Assembly (NCBI RefSeq): GCF_014218355.1
Contig: NZ_AP023368.1
Span: forward strand, 3,662,001 to 3,726,000
Direction of reading: 5' to 3'
Length of the DNA: 64,000 nt
Source: Anaerocolumna chitinilytica
GTDB lineage: Bacteria > Bacillota > Clostridia > Lachnospirales > Lachnospiraceae
The notes under the pieces are model-generated. The model had not been told where the DNA came from and did no database searches. It saw only the letters and a program-made list of their open reading frames with translations. A program made the position numbers and the translations under genes. Below are positions 8,436 to 17,686 of the stretch, piece after piece (within the stretch, counting starts at the first letter, position 1; each line of letters begins with the position of its first letter).

Positions 8436-9191
8436 TTATTTTTTTGCTTTCGTACGCTGCTTAATCTCTTCTTCAAATATATATTTGATGATTGCTTCTC
8501 TGTCTTCTTTTAGTACTTCTTTAAACTGAGCACGGTATTCATAAAATCCATTTCTATTTGTCATTTTATCTGCTGATATAATCACGCCTGATATATAATC
8601 TGTCTTTAAGTTTACTTTACTGGTAAATTGAATGCGCATCTGAATGGTATTGCCAATCTCATGAACACTTTCCGACATCAGTCTGATACCTCCGCCGCTT
8701 AAATCCACGACGATTCCCATAAGCCATTCTCGATTGCACTGCTCCAGAGCATCCAGACATGCCTGCTTATCTTCTGGCGTTTTAAAGGCATTTTGCTTCA
8801 GTTTATAACGAAGAGACAGTTCTGCTTCCGAAGCAATGTAATAATCCAAATCCAGTACACAGGATAATCTAAAAAACTGTCGTCTCTGATATTTCTCCAG
8901 CGCTGACGTAATCTCAACAGTTAATATGTATATCTTGTCATCATTGGACCTGTCCGTAATTAAGCCCTTACATTCGTATAAGCCGGTTTGTGAGAAAAAA
9001 CGCAGACTATATTTATCACCGACTGATAGTGGTATGATTCTGCCTTTAATAATTGGCATCGCTATGATAACTGATGTATAATTAGGAAAGTCAAGAACTT
9101 TGCTTTTTAGTGTCTTTTTCTCTGTATCTTCATTTCTGTCCATTAGTATAAGTTCAACTTTATCACCAATAGCTACCATATCCCGTAACAT
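8436..9191 (-). CDS. PilZ-domain flagellar brake protein (YcgR type)
   Basis: The 251-residue product has an N-terminal YcgR-like barrel (about 1-100) and a C-terminal PilZ domain. Both halves of the c-di-GMP binding signature are visible: 'RRQFFR' near residue 105 and 'DLSGGG' near 165. YcgR-type proteins slow the flagellar motor when c-di-GMP is high. GGAGG lies eight bases before the ATG at 9191; a GTG nine bases further upstream overlaps that RBS and is rejected. The gene is embedded between flhG and cheB in the fla/che operon, so motor brake and motor are co-expressed. Confidence 0.88.
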   Translation of the reverse strand: MLRDMVAIGDKVELILMDRNEDTEKKTLKSKVLDFPNYTSVIIAMPIIKGRIIPLSVGDKYSLRFFSQTGLYECKGLITDRSNDDKIYILTVEITSALEKYQRRQFFRLSCVLDLDYYIASEAELSLRYKLKQNAFKTPEDKQACLDALEQCNREWLMGIVVDLSGGGIRLMSESVHEIGNTIQMRIQFTSKVNLKTDYISGVIISADKMTNRNGFYEYRAQFKEVLKEDREAIIKYIFEEEIKQRTKAKK

Positions 9192-9205
9192 AAAAGTCAC
9201 CTCCG

Positions 9206-10087
9206 TTATTTACTTGTCTTACGATGAAGAAGACTTGAAAAAAAATGAGCAATCCCTCTTTGCTCTAATCCACTCATATTATTATTACTGCACAAAGATG
9301 CAGCTAGGTTATACACAGCTTTTGAGGAGGGAGAATTCGGATATAATACAGAATATGGCTTTTGCTGCATTACAGCTCGTGTAACATTGGAATCCTGTGG
9401 TATTCCTCCCAGGTAGTCAAGCTTTATCGTTAAGAATTTTTCAACTACAAGATTCATTTTTTTATATAAATTAATTCCCTCATCCTGTGAGTTGATTCTA
9501 TTGGATATCATCTTGATTGATGTCATATCAGCTCTAAAATCATCTCGCTTATTCAGTATTTTTAATAGTGCATAGGCGTCTGTTATTGATGTGGGTTCCG
9601 GCGTTATTACCAATAATACTTCCGAACTTGCCATAACAAATTCTAATACACTATCTGTTACACCTGCTCCTGTATCAATAATAATTATATCAGCATATTC
9701 ATCTAATTCATAGAGCTTTTGGTTCAGAAAGTCTATCTGAGTTCTTGTAATATTGGATAACTCCTGTATTCCGGAGCCCCCGGATATAAACATCAAATTC
9801 TCAGGACCTTTTGTGATTATCTCCTGCAGACTTTTATTACCATATATAATATCTGCCAGATTATATTGGGGCCTGATACCAAGCATGACTTCGACATTCG
9901 CAAGACCGAAATCAGCATCCAGGATTATTACTCTCTTACCCATTCTGCTAAGCTGGATTCCCAGATTTACTGAAAGATTCGATTTACCGACGCCGCCCTT
10001 TCCGCTGGTAACGGTTATAACTCTGGAGAGCTGGTCAGGCATACTGTGTTTTTTTACTATATTGCGAAGCTGCTCCGCCTGATCCAT
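9206..10087 (-). CDS. flhG: Flagellum number/placement ATPase FlhG (YlxH/FleN, MinD-like)
   Basis: The 293-residue product is a MinD/ParA-type ATPase with a deviant Walker A motif 'KGGVGKS' (30-36), 'LDADFGLANVEVML' and 'IIDTGAGV'. The N-terminal leader 'DQAEQLRNIVKK' resembles the FlhF-activating motif of FlhG proteins. FlhG works with the SRP-type GTPase FlhF to set flagellar number and position. Its ATG overlaps the flhF stop by one base (TGATG), with GGAGG inside the 3' end of flhF, indicating coupling. Confidence 0.93.
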   Translation of the reverse strand: MDQAEQLRNIVKKHSMPDQLSRVITVTSGKGGVGKSNLSVNLGIQLSRMGKRVIILDADFGLANVEVMLGIRPQYNLADIIYGNKSLQEIITKGPENLMFISGGSGIQELSNITRTQIDFLNQKLYELDEYADIIIIDTGAGVTDSVLEFVMASSEVLLVITPEPTSITDAYALLKILNKRDDFRADMTSIKMISNRINSQDEGINLYKKMNLVVEKFLTIKLDYLGGIPQDSNVTRAVMQQKPYSVLYPNSPSSKAVYNLAASLCSNNNMSGLEQRGIAHFFSSLLHRKTSK

Positions 10088-11370
10088 CAATCAAAACCTC
10101 CTAGTAGTTTCTTTGCAGTTTCCTGCGTATTAAGTTTTCCAATATCATCCGGAACATTTTGACCATAAGCTGCGTAAGAAAGTTCAGCGTTGGTGTACAT
10201 CCTGATATTTAGTATATTTCCTACCGATATAGTCTCATCTAACTTAGTGAATATAATACGGTAATCAGTTATTTCAGAATAGCTTTCCGTAATACGGATT
10301 AAGTCTTTGTATTTGGTGGTAGCACTTAAAACAAGATATATTTCACTTTCCTCTTTTTCTACCGTACTAAGAAGTCTCACGATATCATCCCTTTGTTCTC
10401 TGTTCTTATGGGAACGTCCGGCTGTATCTACAAGTACTACGTCATAACCCAATAATTCTTCCTTAGCTACTGCCATTTCTTCTTCCGTATAGATTACCTT
10501 CATGGGTATACCAAGGATATTTGCATAGGTTCTTAGTTGCTCTACTGCAGCAATTCGGTAAGTATCGGAAGTAAGCATAGCTACTTTTAACTTTTTATTC
10601 AACTTCAGATCAGAAGCAATCTTTGCAATTGTAGTAGTCTTTCCTACTCCGGTAGGACCTATAAAAAATATATACTTACACCTGTCCTCCGCGGTTTCGA
10701 TTACTTTAGGCTGTCCCAATTTAAGAATTATCTTTTGATATACATGGGACAAAATATTATCTATCGTGATGTCTCTTGTAAGCTTTGATTCTATTTCACT
10801 TACCAACTGTGCAACAAACTTCTCGTCCACTTCATTTTTTATTAACTGGTCATATACCAGTTTAATACACTCTTCTCTTTTTTGAATTTCAGGATCTTTC
10901 TGCCTTGGTGCATCTTGTTCTTTTTTATTCTCCTGCTGTTCTAAAAGCTGCTTTTCCAGTAACTCCTGAAGATTATTCAGCTTCTTTTCAATGGCAGAAG
11001 CCTCTTCTTTCACATTATAAGGTTCTTTTGAAGTATAAGCCTCTTTACCGGTATAGTTGTCTTTTAATGCATAAGTATCTTTTACTTTACCGGGAGAAGT
11101 AATACTCTCCTCCTCATAAGCTGCTGACAAGGTATTTGTAAAAAAAGAAGGCTTTGATTTCTGCGCTTGTGAATCCTTTGATATTCCTGATAAAACACCA
11201 TTATCATCAACAGCCGCAGTGATTTCAACGGTAGGTTTTCTGAATAAACGATATACACCTTTCGGTGAAACCGTCTTGATATTCATAACTATGGCGTCTT
11301 TCCCCAGCTCATTCTTTGCTAAGAGAATTGCTTCTGTTTCCGTATTTGCCTGATATTTTTTTATTATCAC
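10087..11370 (-). CDS. flhF: SRP-family GTPase FlhF
   Basis: The 427-residue product has an N-terminal B region, a basic low-complexity linker (about 65-165) and a C-terminal NG GTPase domain: P-loop 'GPTGVGKTTT' (238-247), 'DTAGRSHKN' and 'TKLDET'. FlhF directs the first flagellar components to the membrane site. Translation most likely starts at a GTG that overlaps the flhA stop by one base (TAGTG). The linker carries several repeats of a short 'Y-x-x-K-(E/D)' pattern (about residues 100-122). Confidence 0.94.
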   Translation of the reverse strand: MIIKKYQANTETEAILLAKNELGKDAIVMNIKTVSPKGVYRLFRKPTVEITAAVDDNGVLSGISKDSQAQKSKPSFFTNTLSAAYEEESITSPGKVKDTYALKDNYTGKEAYTSKEPYNVKEEASAIEKKLNNLQELLEKQLLEQQENKKEQDAPRQKDPEIQKREECIKLVYDQLIKNEVDEKFVAQLVSEIESKLTRDITIDNILSHVYQKIILKLGQPKVIETAEDRCKYIFFIGPTGVGKTTTIAKIASDLKLNKKLKVAMLTSDTYRIAAVEQLRTYANILGIPMKVIYTEEEMAVAKEELLGYDVVLVDTAGRSHKNREQRDDIVRLLSTVEKEESEIYLVLSATTKYKDLIRITESYSEITDYRIIFTKLDETISVGNILNIRMYTNAELSYAAYGQNVPDDIGKLNTQETAKKLLGGFD

Positions 11371-13403
11371 TATACCGTCACCATCCCTACCGATTGTAAT
11401 TCAACATTGGATTCAATTTCATTATAAGATATAACAATCAAATCCTTAAAATAATCCTGTGTCAGTTTCTTAAAATACATCCTGACAATGGGAGAAGTTA
11501 TAACAATAGGATTCTTACCAATATCCTCTAGTTTTTGTACTTCTTCTTCGACTGAATTCATGATACTTCTTGTTTTTTCAGGATCCAGTGTTAAATAAGC
11601 ACCCTGTTCTGTCTGCTTTACACTATTCATAATATCTTGCTCAACCTTTGGATCCAAGGTCACGACACTTGTAACTTCAGAGACAGGAAAGTATTTACTG
11701 CTAATTGCTCTTTTAAGACTTTGCCTTGCATATTCTGTAAGCACATCCGTATCCCTTGTATTAGTCGCATAATCTGCAAGAGTTTCAAATATAGTAATAA
11801 GATCCCTGATTGATATTCCTTCTTTTAACAGGTTCTGTAATACTTTTTGTATTTCTCCGACACTGACTAGCTTTGGAACAAGTTCCTGTATAAGTGTTGG
11901 ATTGGCTTCCTGTATATTATTAATAAGATTTTGTACATCCTGTCTAGTAAGTAATTCAAAGATATGACTTCTGATAACTTCTGTAAGATGCGTAGCAATA
12001 ATTGAGGGTGGATCAACTACCGTATATCCTAAGGATTCCGCTCTTTCACGCTGGTTTTCAGTTATCCAGATAGCAGGTAAATGGAAAGATGGTTCAAAAG
12101 TAGGTATACCTGTAATTTCCTCTTCTACATAACCTGGATTCATAGCCATGTAATGATCAAATAAAATCTCTCCCTCACTGATCGGCACTCCCTTAATTTT
12201 AATAAGGTATTGATTAGGATTAAGCTGTATATTATCTCTTAATCTTATGATCGGCACAACACAACCTAATTCAAGAGCAATCTGTCTTCTGATAAGAACA
12301 ACACGGTCAAGTAAATCACCGCCTTGATTTACATCGGCAAGAGGGATAATACCATAACCAAACTCTAACTCGATGGGATCAACCTGTAACAGAGAAACTA
12401 CATTTTCCGGCTTTCGTATCTCATCTCCGTTGCTCTCTTCCATTTCCGCCATGCTTTCAATGTTTTCAACTTCCATTTTTCCGGCTATACTTCTACCGCA
12501 TAAAACGAATACAACTCCATAAGAACAAAATACAAGTGTATTAAGAGGGGTTACTATTCCAAGAAATATTAATGCTCCACCAACAATATAGAGAACTTTT
12601 GGAATAGAGAAGAGCTGTTTAAATAAGGTTTGTCCAACATCAGCTTCTTTTGTAGCCTTGGTTACAATTATACCTGTAGACAGGGAAATTAAAAGGGAAG
12701 GAATCTGACTAACCAAACCTTCACCAATGGTCAGTATTGTATATTTATCAAAGGCCTCACCCATTCCCATACCGCCGCGAAATGCTCCAATTGCAATTCC
12801 GCCGATAAAGTTAATTAAAACAATAATAAGACCTGCAATAGCATCACCTTTTACGTACTTGGTAGCACCATCCATTGCTCCAAAGAATCCGGCTTCTGCT
12901 TGAATTTTCTCTCTTCTTTCTTTTGCCTGGCTATCATTTATAGCTCCGGTGTTTAAGTCTGCATCAATGGCCATCTGTTTACCGGGCATCGCATCCAAAG
13001 TGAACCTGGCAGTTACTTCAGCAACACGTTCAGAACCTTTATTTATTACGATAAACTGTACTAAAATAAGAATAATAAATACAATAATACCGATGATTGC
13101 ATCACCACCGCCTACGAAATTACCAAAAGTCTGAATTACACCACCGGCATAACCATCTCTTAGAATCAATCTCATAGCTGATACATTTAAGGAAATTCGG
13201 AATATAGTTGAAAACAACAGGATTGTTGGGAAAGCTGACATATTGAGAGCTTCTTTTGAAAATAAAGCATTAAATAGGACAATCAATGCAATGGAGATAT
13301 TAAGAGCCAATAATAAATCCAATAAAATATGAGGTATGGGTACGATTAAAAATATAATTGCTGCCAGCAAGTAAATTCCTACAGCCATGTCTGTTCTTTT
13401 CAT
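11370..13403 (-). CDS. flhA: Flagellar type III export gate protein FlhA
   Basis: The 677-residue product has an N-terminal block of about eight membrane segments (about 1-300). It contains the conserved FHIPEP-region segment 'AMPGKQMAIDADLNTG'. The large cytoplasmic domain that docks chaperone-substrate complexes follows (about 330-677). GGGGG lies eight bases before the ATG at 13403; a TTG two codons upstream is less well spaced. It forms the export gate with FlhB, FliP, FliQ and FliR. Confidence 0.96.
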   Translation of the reverse strand: MKRTDMAVGIYLLAAIIFLIVPIPHILLDLLLALNISIALIVLFNALFSKEALNMSAFPTILLFSTIFRISLNVSAMRLILRDGYAGGVIQTFGNFVGGGDAIIGIIVFIILILVQFIVINKGSERVAEVTARFTLDAMPGKQMAIDADLNTGAINDSQAKERREKIQAEAGFFGAMDGATKYVKGDAIAGLIIVLINFIGGIAIGAFRGGMGMGEAFDKYTILTIGEGLVSQIPSLLISLSTGIIVTKATKEADVGQTLFKQLFSIPKVLYIVGGALIFLGIVTPLNTLVFCSYGVVFVLCGRSIAGKMEVENIESMAEMEESNGDEIRKPENVVSLLQVDPIELEFGYGIIPLADVNQGGDLLDRVVLIRRQIALELGCVVPIIRLRDNIQLNPNQYLIKIKGVPISEGEILFDHYMAMNPGYVEEEITGIPTFEPSFHLPAIWITENQRERAESLGYTVVDPPSIIATHLTEVIRSHIFELLTRQDVQNLINNIQEANPTLIQELVPKLVSVGEIQKVLQNLLKEGISIRDLITIFETLADYATNTRDTDVLTEYARQSLKRAISSKYFPVSEVTSVVTLDPKVEQDIMNSVKQTEQGAYLTLDPEKTRSIMNSVEEEVQKLEDIGKNPIVITSPIVRMYFKKLTQDYFKDLIVISYNEIESNVELQSVGMVTV

Positions 13404-13432
13404 TAACAATGCCCCCTGAATCTATAATGTAA

Positions 13433-14533
13433 TCATGTTTTATTTTTCAAATTATAAACATAGGCTAAAACTTCCGCTGTCATTTGATATAGTTCAGGCG
13501 GAATCTCGTTACCAACATCCACGTTATAGTAAAGCATTCTGGCCAGAGGTTTATTCTCAACAATTTCAATATTATTATCTTTTGCTACTTCTTTTATTTT
13601 CTGTGCCAGATAATCGGCTCCTTTTGCAATAAGCATTGGTGCTTCGCTGGATTCTTTATCATATTTAATAGCAGCGGCAAAGTGTGTTGGATTTGTAATA
13701 ACAACATCCGCTTGTGGAAGCATCTGCATCATTCTTCTCTGTGAAACTTCCCTCATCTTTGCCCTGATTTTCCCTTTTATCTGGGGATCACCTTCCGACT
13801 GCTTGTATTCATCCTTGATTTCTTGCTTTGACATTCTCATGTCTTTTCTAAATTTTAATTTTTGATAAATATAATCGGCAGCACCTATAATAAGAAATAC
13901 GATACTGATATTTAAGCCCAGTTTTATAACAATATTCCCTATAAACTGTATTGCTTGCATCAGTTCCATACCATAGAGCTTTTGAAGGTTTTCACTGTAG
14001 TTAGTCAAAGTATTATATGCAATATATATAATGGCTGTAATTTTAAGGACTTCTTTTAACATGTCCACCAATTTGTCTTTTGAAAATATTTTCTTAAAAC
14101 CGGTAATCGGGTTGAATTTATTGAACTTAGGTTTCAGAGGTTTTGTAGTAATCTTCCATTTCACCTGAAAAATATTAATTACAATAGCGACGAAAACTGA
14201 AATTATAAATATAGGTATTATTATTTGAAATATACTTAAAAAACATTCTTTCATAAGCGCAGATGCTGAACCAATATTAAAATCATCTGCAGCTGTTTTT
14301 ACAATATTATTGTAAAAATTATTAAAAGAATCAATAAATTGCTTGCCAATCCTTCCAACAAAAAGCTTCAAACCAGCAAATAAGGCAATAAGAGCAGAAG
14401 AAGAAATTAAATCTGTACTTCTGGCAACCTGACCTTCTTCCCTCGCGTCAGTTAACTTTTTAGCGGTAGGTTCTTCTGTCTTCTCTCCGCCTTCTGCAAA
14501 TAACTGCAGATTGTAAGTTAATAATCTTTCCAT
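13433..14533 (-). CDS. flhB: Flagellar export switch protein FlhB
   Basis: The 366-residue product has the 'GEKTEEPTAKKLTDAREEGQVARS' type N-terminus, four membrane segments and the autocleavage site 'NPTH' in 'VVITNPTHFAAAIKYD'. Cleavage between Asn and Pro switches export from rod/hook to filament substrates. AGGG six bases before the ATG at 14533 (MERLLTYN) supports this start; an ATG six codons earlier, just after the fliR stop, is possible. Confidence 0.95.
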   Translation of the reverse strand: MERLLTYNLQLFAEGGEKTEEPTAKKLTDAREEGQVARSTDLISSSALIALFAGLKLFVGRIGKQFIDSFNNFYNNIVKTAADDFNIGSASALMKECFLSIFQIIIPIFIISVFVAIVINIFQVKWKITTKPLKPKFNKFNPITGFKKIFSKDKLVDMLKEVLKITAIIYIAYNTLTNYSENLQKLYGMELMQAIQFIGNIVIKLGLNISIVFLIIGAADYIYQKLKFRKDMRMSKQEIKDEYKQSEGDPQIKGKIRAKMREVSQRRMMQMLPQADVVITNPTHFAAAIKYDKESSEAPMLIAKGADYLAQKIKEVAKDNNIEIVENKPLARMLYYNVDVGNEIPPELYQMTAEVLAYVYNLKNKT

Positions 14534-14555
14534 TTTATTCCCTTCACTCATAAAG

Positions 14556-15320
14556 CTATTCCAGTACTCGAACGGCTGCTTTCATCATATCTGCCATTTG
14601 ATTGAAAATAAATCCTGATACAGTAGGTAAGAATTTAACCAGTAGGAATAAAATTAACAAACCAGTAAATATCTTTAATTGAAAACCAATGACAAACATG
14701 TTCATCTGAGGGGCAATTTTTGCTAATATGGCCAGTATGGTATTAACAATCAGCATTGCAGCAAAAACTGGCAATACGATTCGAAAACCTATAATAAAAT
14801 AATTCTTAATAAAATCTACCATCAGCAGATACATATTTGATTTAATGTGAGCTTCCCCTAAAGGTATTATCTGAAAAGTATCGGCAAATGCCTTTAGAAT
14901 ATAAAGATGCATATCAGTAACTAAAAGCATTAAAATAACAGAATAAGAGTATAAATTACTGGTTATGGTGCTTTCAATTCTAGTTATCGGATCAAACTCA
15001 TTTGCCATAGAAAAGCCAATCTCCATATCCATTAATTGACCTGCAAAATTCAGGATATAATAACTGACATTTGTAAAAAAACCGATAATAAGACCTGTTA
15101 ATGCTTCTTTCATAATTAGAATAGCATATTCAATCACTGTACTATACTGAATATTAGTTCCCGATACCTGAAAAATAATAAGAGCAAAAATAAATGAAAA
15201 GCCTGCTTTTACTCTAAAAGGTACATTGGGAAGACTAAAGAAAGGAGCTACAAAAACAAATGTTGATACCCTCACAAGAATCAACAAAAGAACATCGAAT
15301 CCCTCAACTGTAAAAGTCAT
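14556..15320 (-). CDS. fliR: Flagellar export apparatus protein FliR
   Basis: The 254-residue integral membrane protein has about six hydrophobic segments and the FliR family segment 'GQLMDMEIGFSMANEFDP'. It is part of the FliP5Q4R1 export channel. The start ATG overlaps the fliQ stop by four bases (ATGA), so it is probably translated by coupling; no clear separate RBS is seen. Confidence 0.94.
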   Translation of the reverse strand: MTFTVEGFDVLLLILVRVSTFVFVAPFFSLPNVPFRVKAGFSFIFALIIFQVSGTNIQYSTVIEYAILIMKEALTGLIIGFFTNVSYYILNFAGQLMDMEIGFSMANEFDPITRIESTITSNLYSYSVILMLLVTDMHLYILKAFADTFQIIPLGEAHIKSNMYLLMVDFIKNYFIIGFRIVLPVFAAMLIVNTILAILAKIAPQMNMFVIGFQLKIFTGLLILFLLVKFLPTVSGFIFNQMADMMKAAVRVLE

Positions 15321-15592
15321 GTACTTCTAATATAGTAAGGGAGGTTGTTGATAAGTTCAATAAAGAAATCTTTGGTTTCAGACATTACCCAACCACCAAA
15401 CAACATAATAACCAAAAAGATTGCGATGAACTTCGGAACAAATGTGAGAGTTTGCTCTTGAATGGAAGTTATGGTCTGCAGAATGCTAATTATAAGCCCA
15501 ACAACCAGTGACACTAATAGCATAGGTGCTGAAACCTTTATAATGATCCATAGTGCTTCTCTGATAATATCAATTACTACATTTTCATTCAT
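15317..15592 (-). CDS. fliQ: Flagellar export apparatus protein FliQ
   Basis: The 91-residue product has two membrane helices and the conserved 'QTITSIQEQTLTFVPK' segment between them. Length from the ATG at 15592 (MNENVVID) matches the usual 88-90 residues. Upstream in-frame ATGs at 15604 and 15625 would give an atypical extension. AAAGGG lies about 12 bases upstream, a loose spacing. Confidence 0.93.
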   Translation of the reverse strand: MNENVVIDIIREALWIIIKVSAPMLLVSLVVGLIISILQTITSIQEQTLTFVPKFIAIFLVIMLFGGWVMSETKDFFIELINNLPYYIRST

Positions 15593-15812
15593 ACTAACAA
15601 TCATTCCCTTTCCAACACATCTCATGTTTAAGCCGAGGTTTTCATAGGCACAAACATATTTGTGAAAGTTGTTGTTTTATTATCACACCAGCTCCTATGC
15701 ATACTGCAAGCTTGCTATTATTAAATAAAAATAAGAAGCTTTCTTTTCAGATGAATCTTATTCCAACGTAACAGACTTTATCTTTTGTAGGTATAAAAAT
15801 CGCTTTGTTCTT

Positions 15813-16733
15813 CTACGTATAAAAAGTTTTAACTAATTCTCCAATTACAAGATTCCAACCGTCTGCTAAAATGAATAGAAGAATTTTAAACGGCATGGAG
15901 ATTGTCGTTGGAGGAAGCATCATCATACCCATAGACATCAAGGTAGATGCTACTACCATATCAATAATAATAAATGGTATATATATTACAAATCCGATAA
16001 TAAAAGCAGTACGTAACTCACTAATAATAAACGAAGGAATAATAACAGTAATAGGCAAATCCTCAACGTTAGTAATGCTGTTGTCTTTATTTACTTCAGA
16101 AATGTCAATAAACAGTTTTAAATCCTGAGGTTTTACCTCTTTTAACATGAATTGTTTTAAAGGTTTAATTCCTGCCGTAAAAGCTTCTTGCTGTGTAATC
16201 TCTCCATTTGAAAGAGGTTTTACTGCATCATTATTAATCTGCGTTATTACCGGTGACATAATGAAAAAAGTAAGAAACAAGGCAATACCTATGAGTACCT
16301 GATTAGGAGGTGTAGTCTGTGTTCCTAAGGCTGACCTGACAAAATGCAGTACAATTATAATTCTGGTAAAAGATGTTACCATAATTAAAATTGATGGAGC
16401 CAGGGAAATCAAAGTGATTACCAGCATTATCTGTAACGTGGAGGTTATTCCTCCTCCATTTGGATTTGTATCCAAATTAAATTTAAACGGCCCTATCTGG
16501 CCGCTTAAATTATTATCTGCTGTTCCATCAGTCCCTGAGGTTCCACTTTTATCAGTTTGATTACTGGTGGTGCCGTTTTTCGTCTGATTAGCATCCTTCG
16601 TATCTGTCACTGCTGATCCATTGTTCTGAGTTGCATATACATAATCTGTTTTATTGGTTAATATACCAGTAATGAATAAAATGAAGAATACATATACCAG
16701 CTTTTTTAATATCCTTTTATTCCTTTTCTCCAT
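15813..16733 (-). CDS. fliP: Flagellar export apparatus protein FliP
   Basis: The product is 306 residues from the ATG at 16733. A basic start and one hydrophobic stretch (about 10-27) form a signal sequence, as known for FliP. An unusually long Asn/Thr/Ser/Gly-rich spacer follows (about 35-80), before the conserved core from 'LQIMLVITLISLAPSILIMVTSFTRI' onwards with 'PPNQVLIGIALFLTFFIM' and 'MMMLPP'. The low-complexity spacer would face outside after signal cleavage. A 180-base AT-rich gap separates it from fliQ. Confidence 0.94.
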   Translation of the reverse strand: MEKRNKRILKKLVYVFFILFITGILTNKTDYVYATQNNGSAVTDTKDANQTKNGTTSNQTDKSGTSGTDGTADNNLSGQIGPFKFNLDTNPNGGGITSTLQIMLVITLISLAPSILIMVTSFTRIIIVLHFVRSALGTQTTPPNQVLIGIALFLTFFIMSPVITQINNDAVKPLSNGEITQQEAFTAGIKPLKQFMLKEVKPQDLKLFIDISEVNKDNSITNVEDLPITVIIPSFIISELRTAFIIGFVIYIPFIIIDMVVASTLMSMGMMMLPPTTISMPFKILLFILADGWNLVIGELVKTFYT

Positions 16734-16744
16734 GCATACCAACC

Positions 16745-17182
16745 TTAGAGGTAATCATTTTTCTCTGCATCTTCAGGACTTTCCGGCAGATTCGCAGAAA
16801 TATCACCACTATTATCTTCTTTCTCTAGTTGTTTCTTAAAACCTTTCAAAATATCCTGAAAGGTAACATTTTGCCTGGTGTTCTTACTTGCTACAAAAAT
16901 ATCATCTTCAGCTATTTCTGTAAGAAGCCTTATCTCATCTTTTCCTACTGCAATTACAAAATATCTGGTACCTATCTTAATAATCTGCAGAAATTTATTC
17001 TGCGTAAGTTTATAAGTATCAATCACCTTAAAATTAGTATCCCTTAAGGTTCCCATTTTGACGCCACCGACAAATCTTGTTGTCAGGTAGGTAATAACCA
17101 ACACTATAAGAAAAAGAACAATTACACCAAGAAGCTGCAGAAAATTATTGCCCCCCGACAGCTTAGTTAACAAAATGTCCAT
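16745..17182 (-). CDS. fliO: Flagellar biosynthesis protein FliO
   Basis: The 145-residue product has a single membrane helix (about 17-36) followed by the FliO cytoplasmic domain 'LRDTNFKVIDTYKLTQNKFLQIIKIG'. The tail is acidic. FliO helps assemble the FliP ring. The start overlaps the cheY stop by one base (TAATG). Confidence 0.88.
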   Translation of the reverse strand: MDILLTKLSGGNNFLQLLGVIVLFLIVLVITYLTTRFVGGVKMGTLRDTNFKVIDTYKLTQNKFLQIIKIGTRYFVIAVGKDEIRLLTEIAEDDIFVASKNTRQNVTFQDILKGFKKQLEKEDNSGDISANLPESPEDAEKNDYL

Positions 17183-17544
17183 TAACCCACAGCCTTCTTA
17201 ACCGCTTCCAAGACTCTATCAGCCTGAAAAGGCTTTACTATGAAATCTTTTGCACCTGACTGTATGGATTCGATAACCATCGCCTGCTGTCCCATGGCGG
17301 AACACATAATAATATTAGCGGAAGGATCTGTTGATTTAATCTTCTTAAGTGCCTGTATACCATCCATCTCAGGCATAGTAATATCCATCATTACTAAATC
17401 CGGCTTTGTTTCATTATATTTTTCAACAGCCTTCGCACCATTCTCAGCTTCTCCTACAATTGTATAGCCATTTTTACTTAAAATATCCTTAATCATCATT
17501 CTCATAAAAGCGGCATCATCACAAATTAAAATACTCTTACCCAT
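17182..17544 (-). CDS. cheY: Chemotaxis response regulator CheY
   Basis: The 120-residue single receiver domain has the acidic pair Asp9/Asp10, phosphoacceptor Asp54 in 'LVMMDITMPEMDG', the switch 'CSAMGQQ' and Lys in 'IVKPF'. CheY-P binds the switch proteins FliM/FliY. It lies between fliY and fliO as in B. subtilis. A 142-base gap separates it from fliY upstream. Confidence 0.95.
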   Translation of the reverse strand: MGKSILICDDAAFMRMMIKDILSKNGYTIVGEAENGAKAVEKYNETKPDLVMMDITMPEMDGIQALKKIKSTDPSANIIMCSAMGQQAMVIESIQSGAKDFIVKPFQADRVLEAVKKAVG

Positions 17545-17686
17545 TTTTATTCTCCTATCATGTGTTGGATTTTATAATTAATTAGATCACATTCACCCTT
17601 TAATTAAACCCTCTAGAACCAATTATTATGTTAATTTCATGTATAGATGATTTACATCACATGATTCATGGTTTCTCATAGACCTG

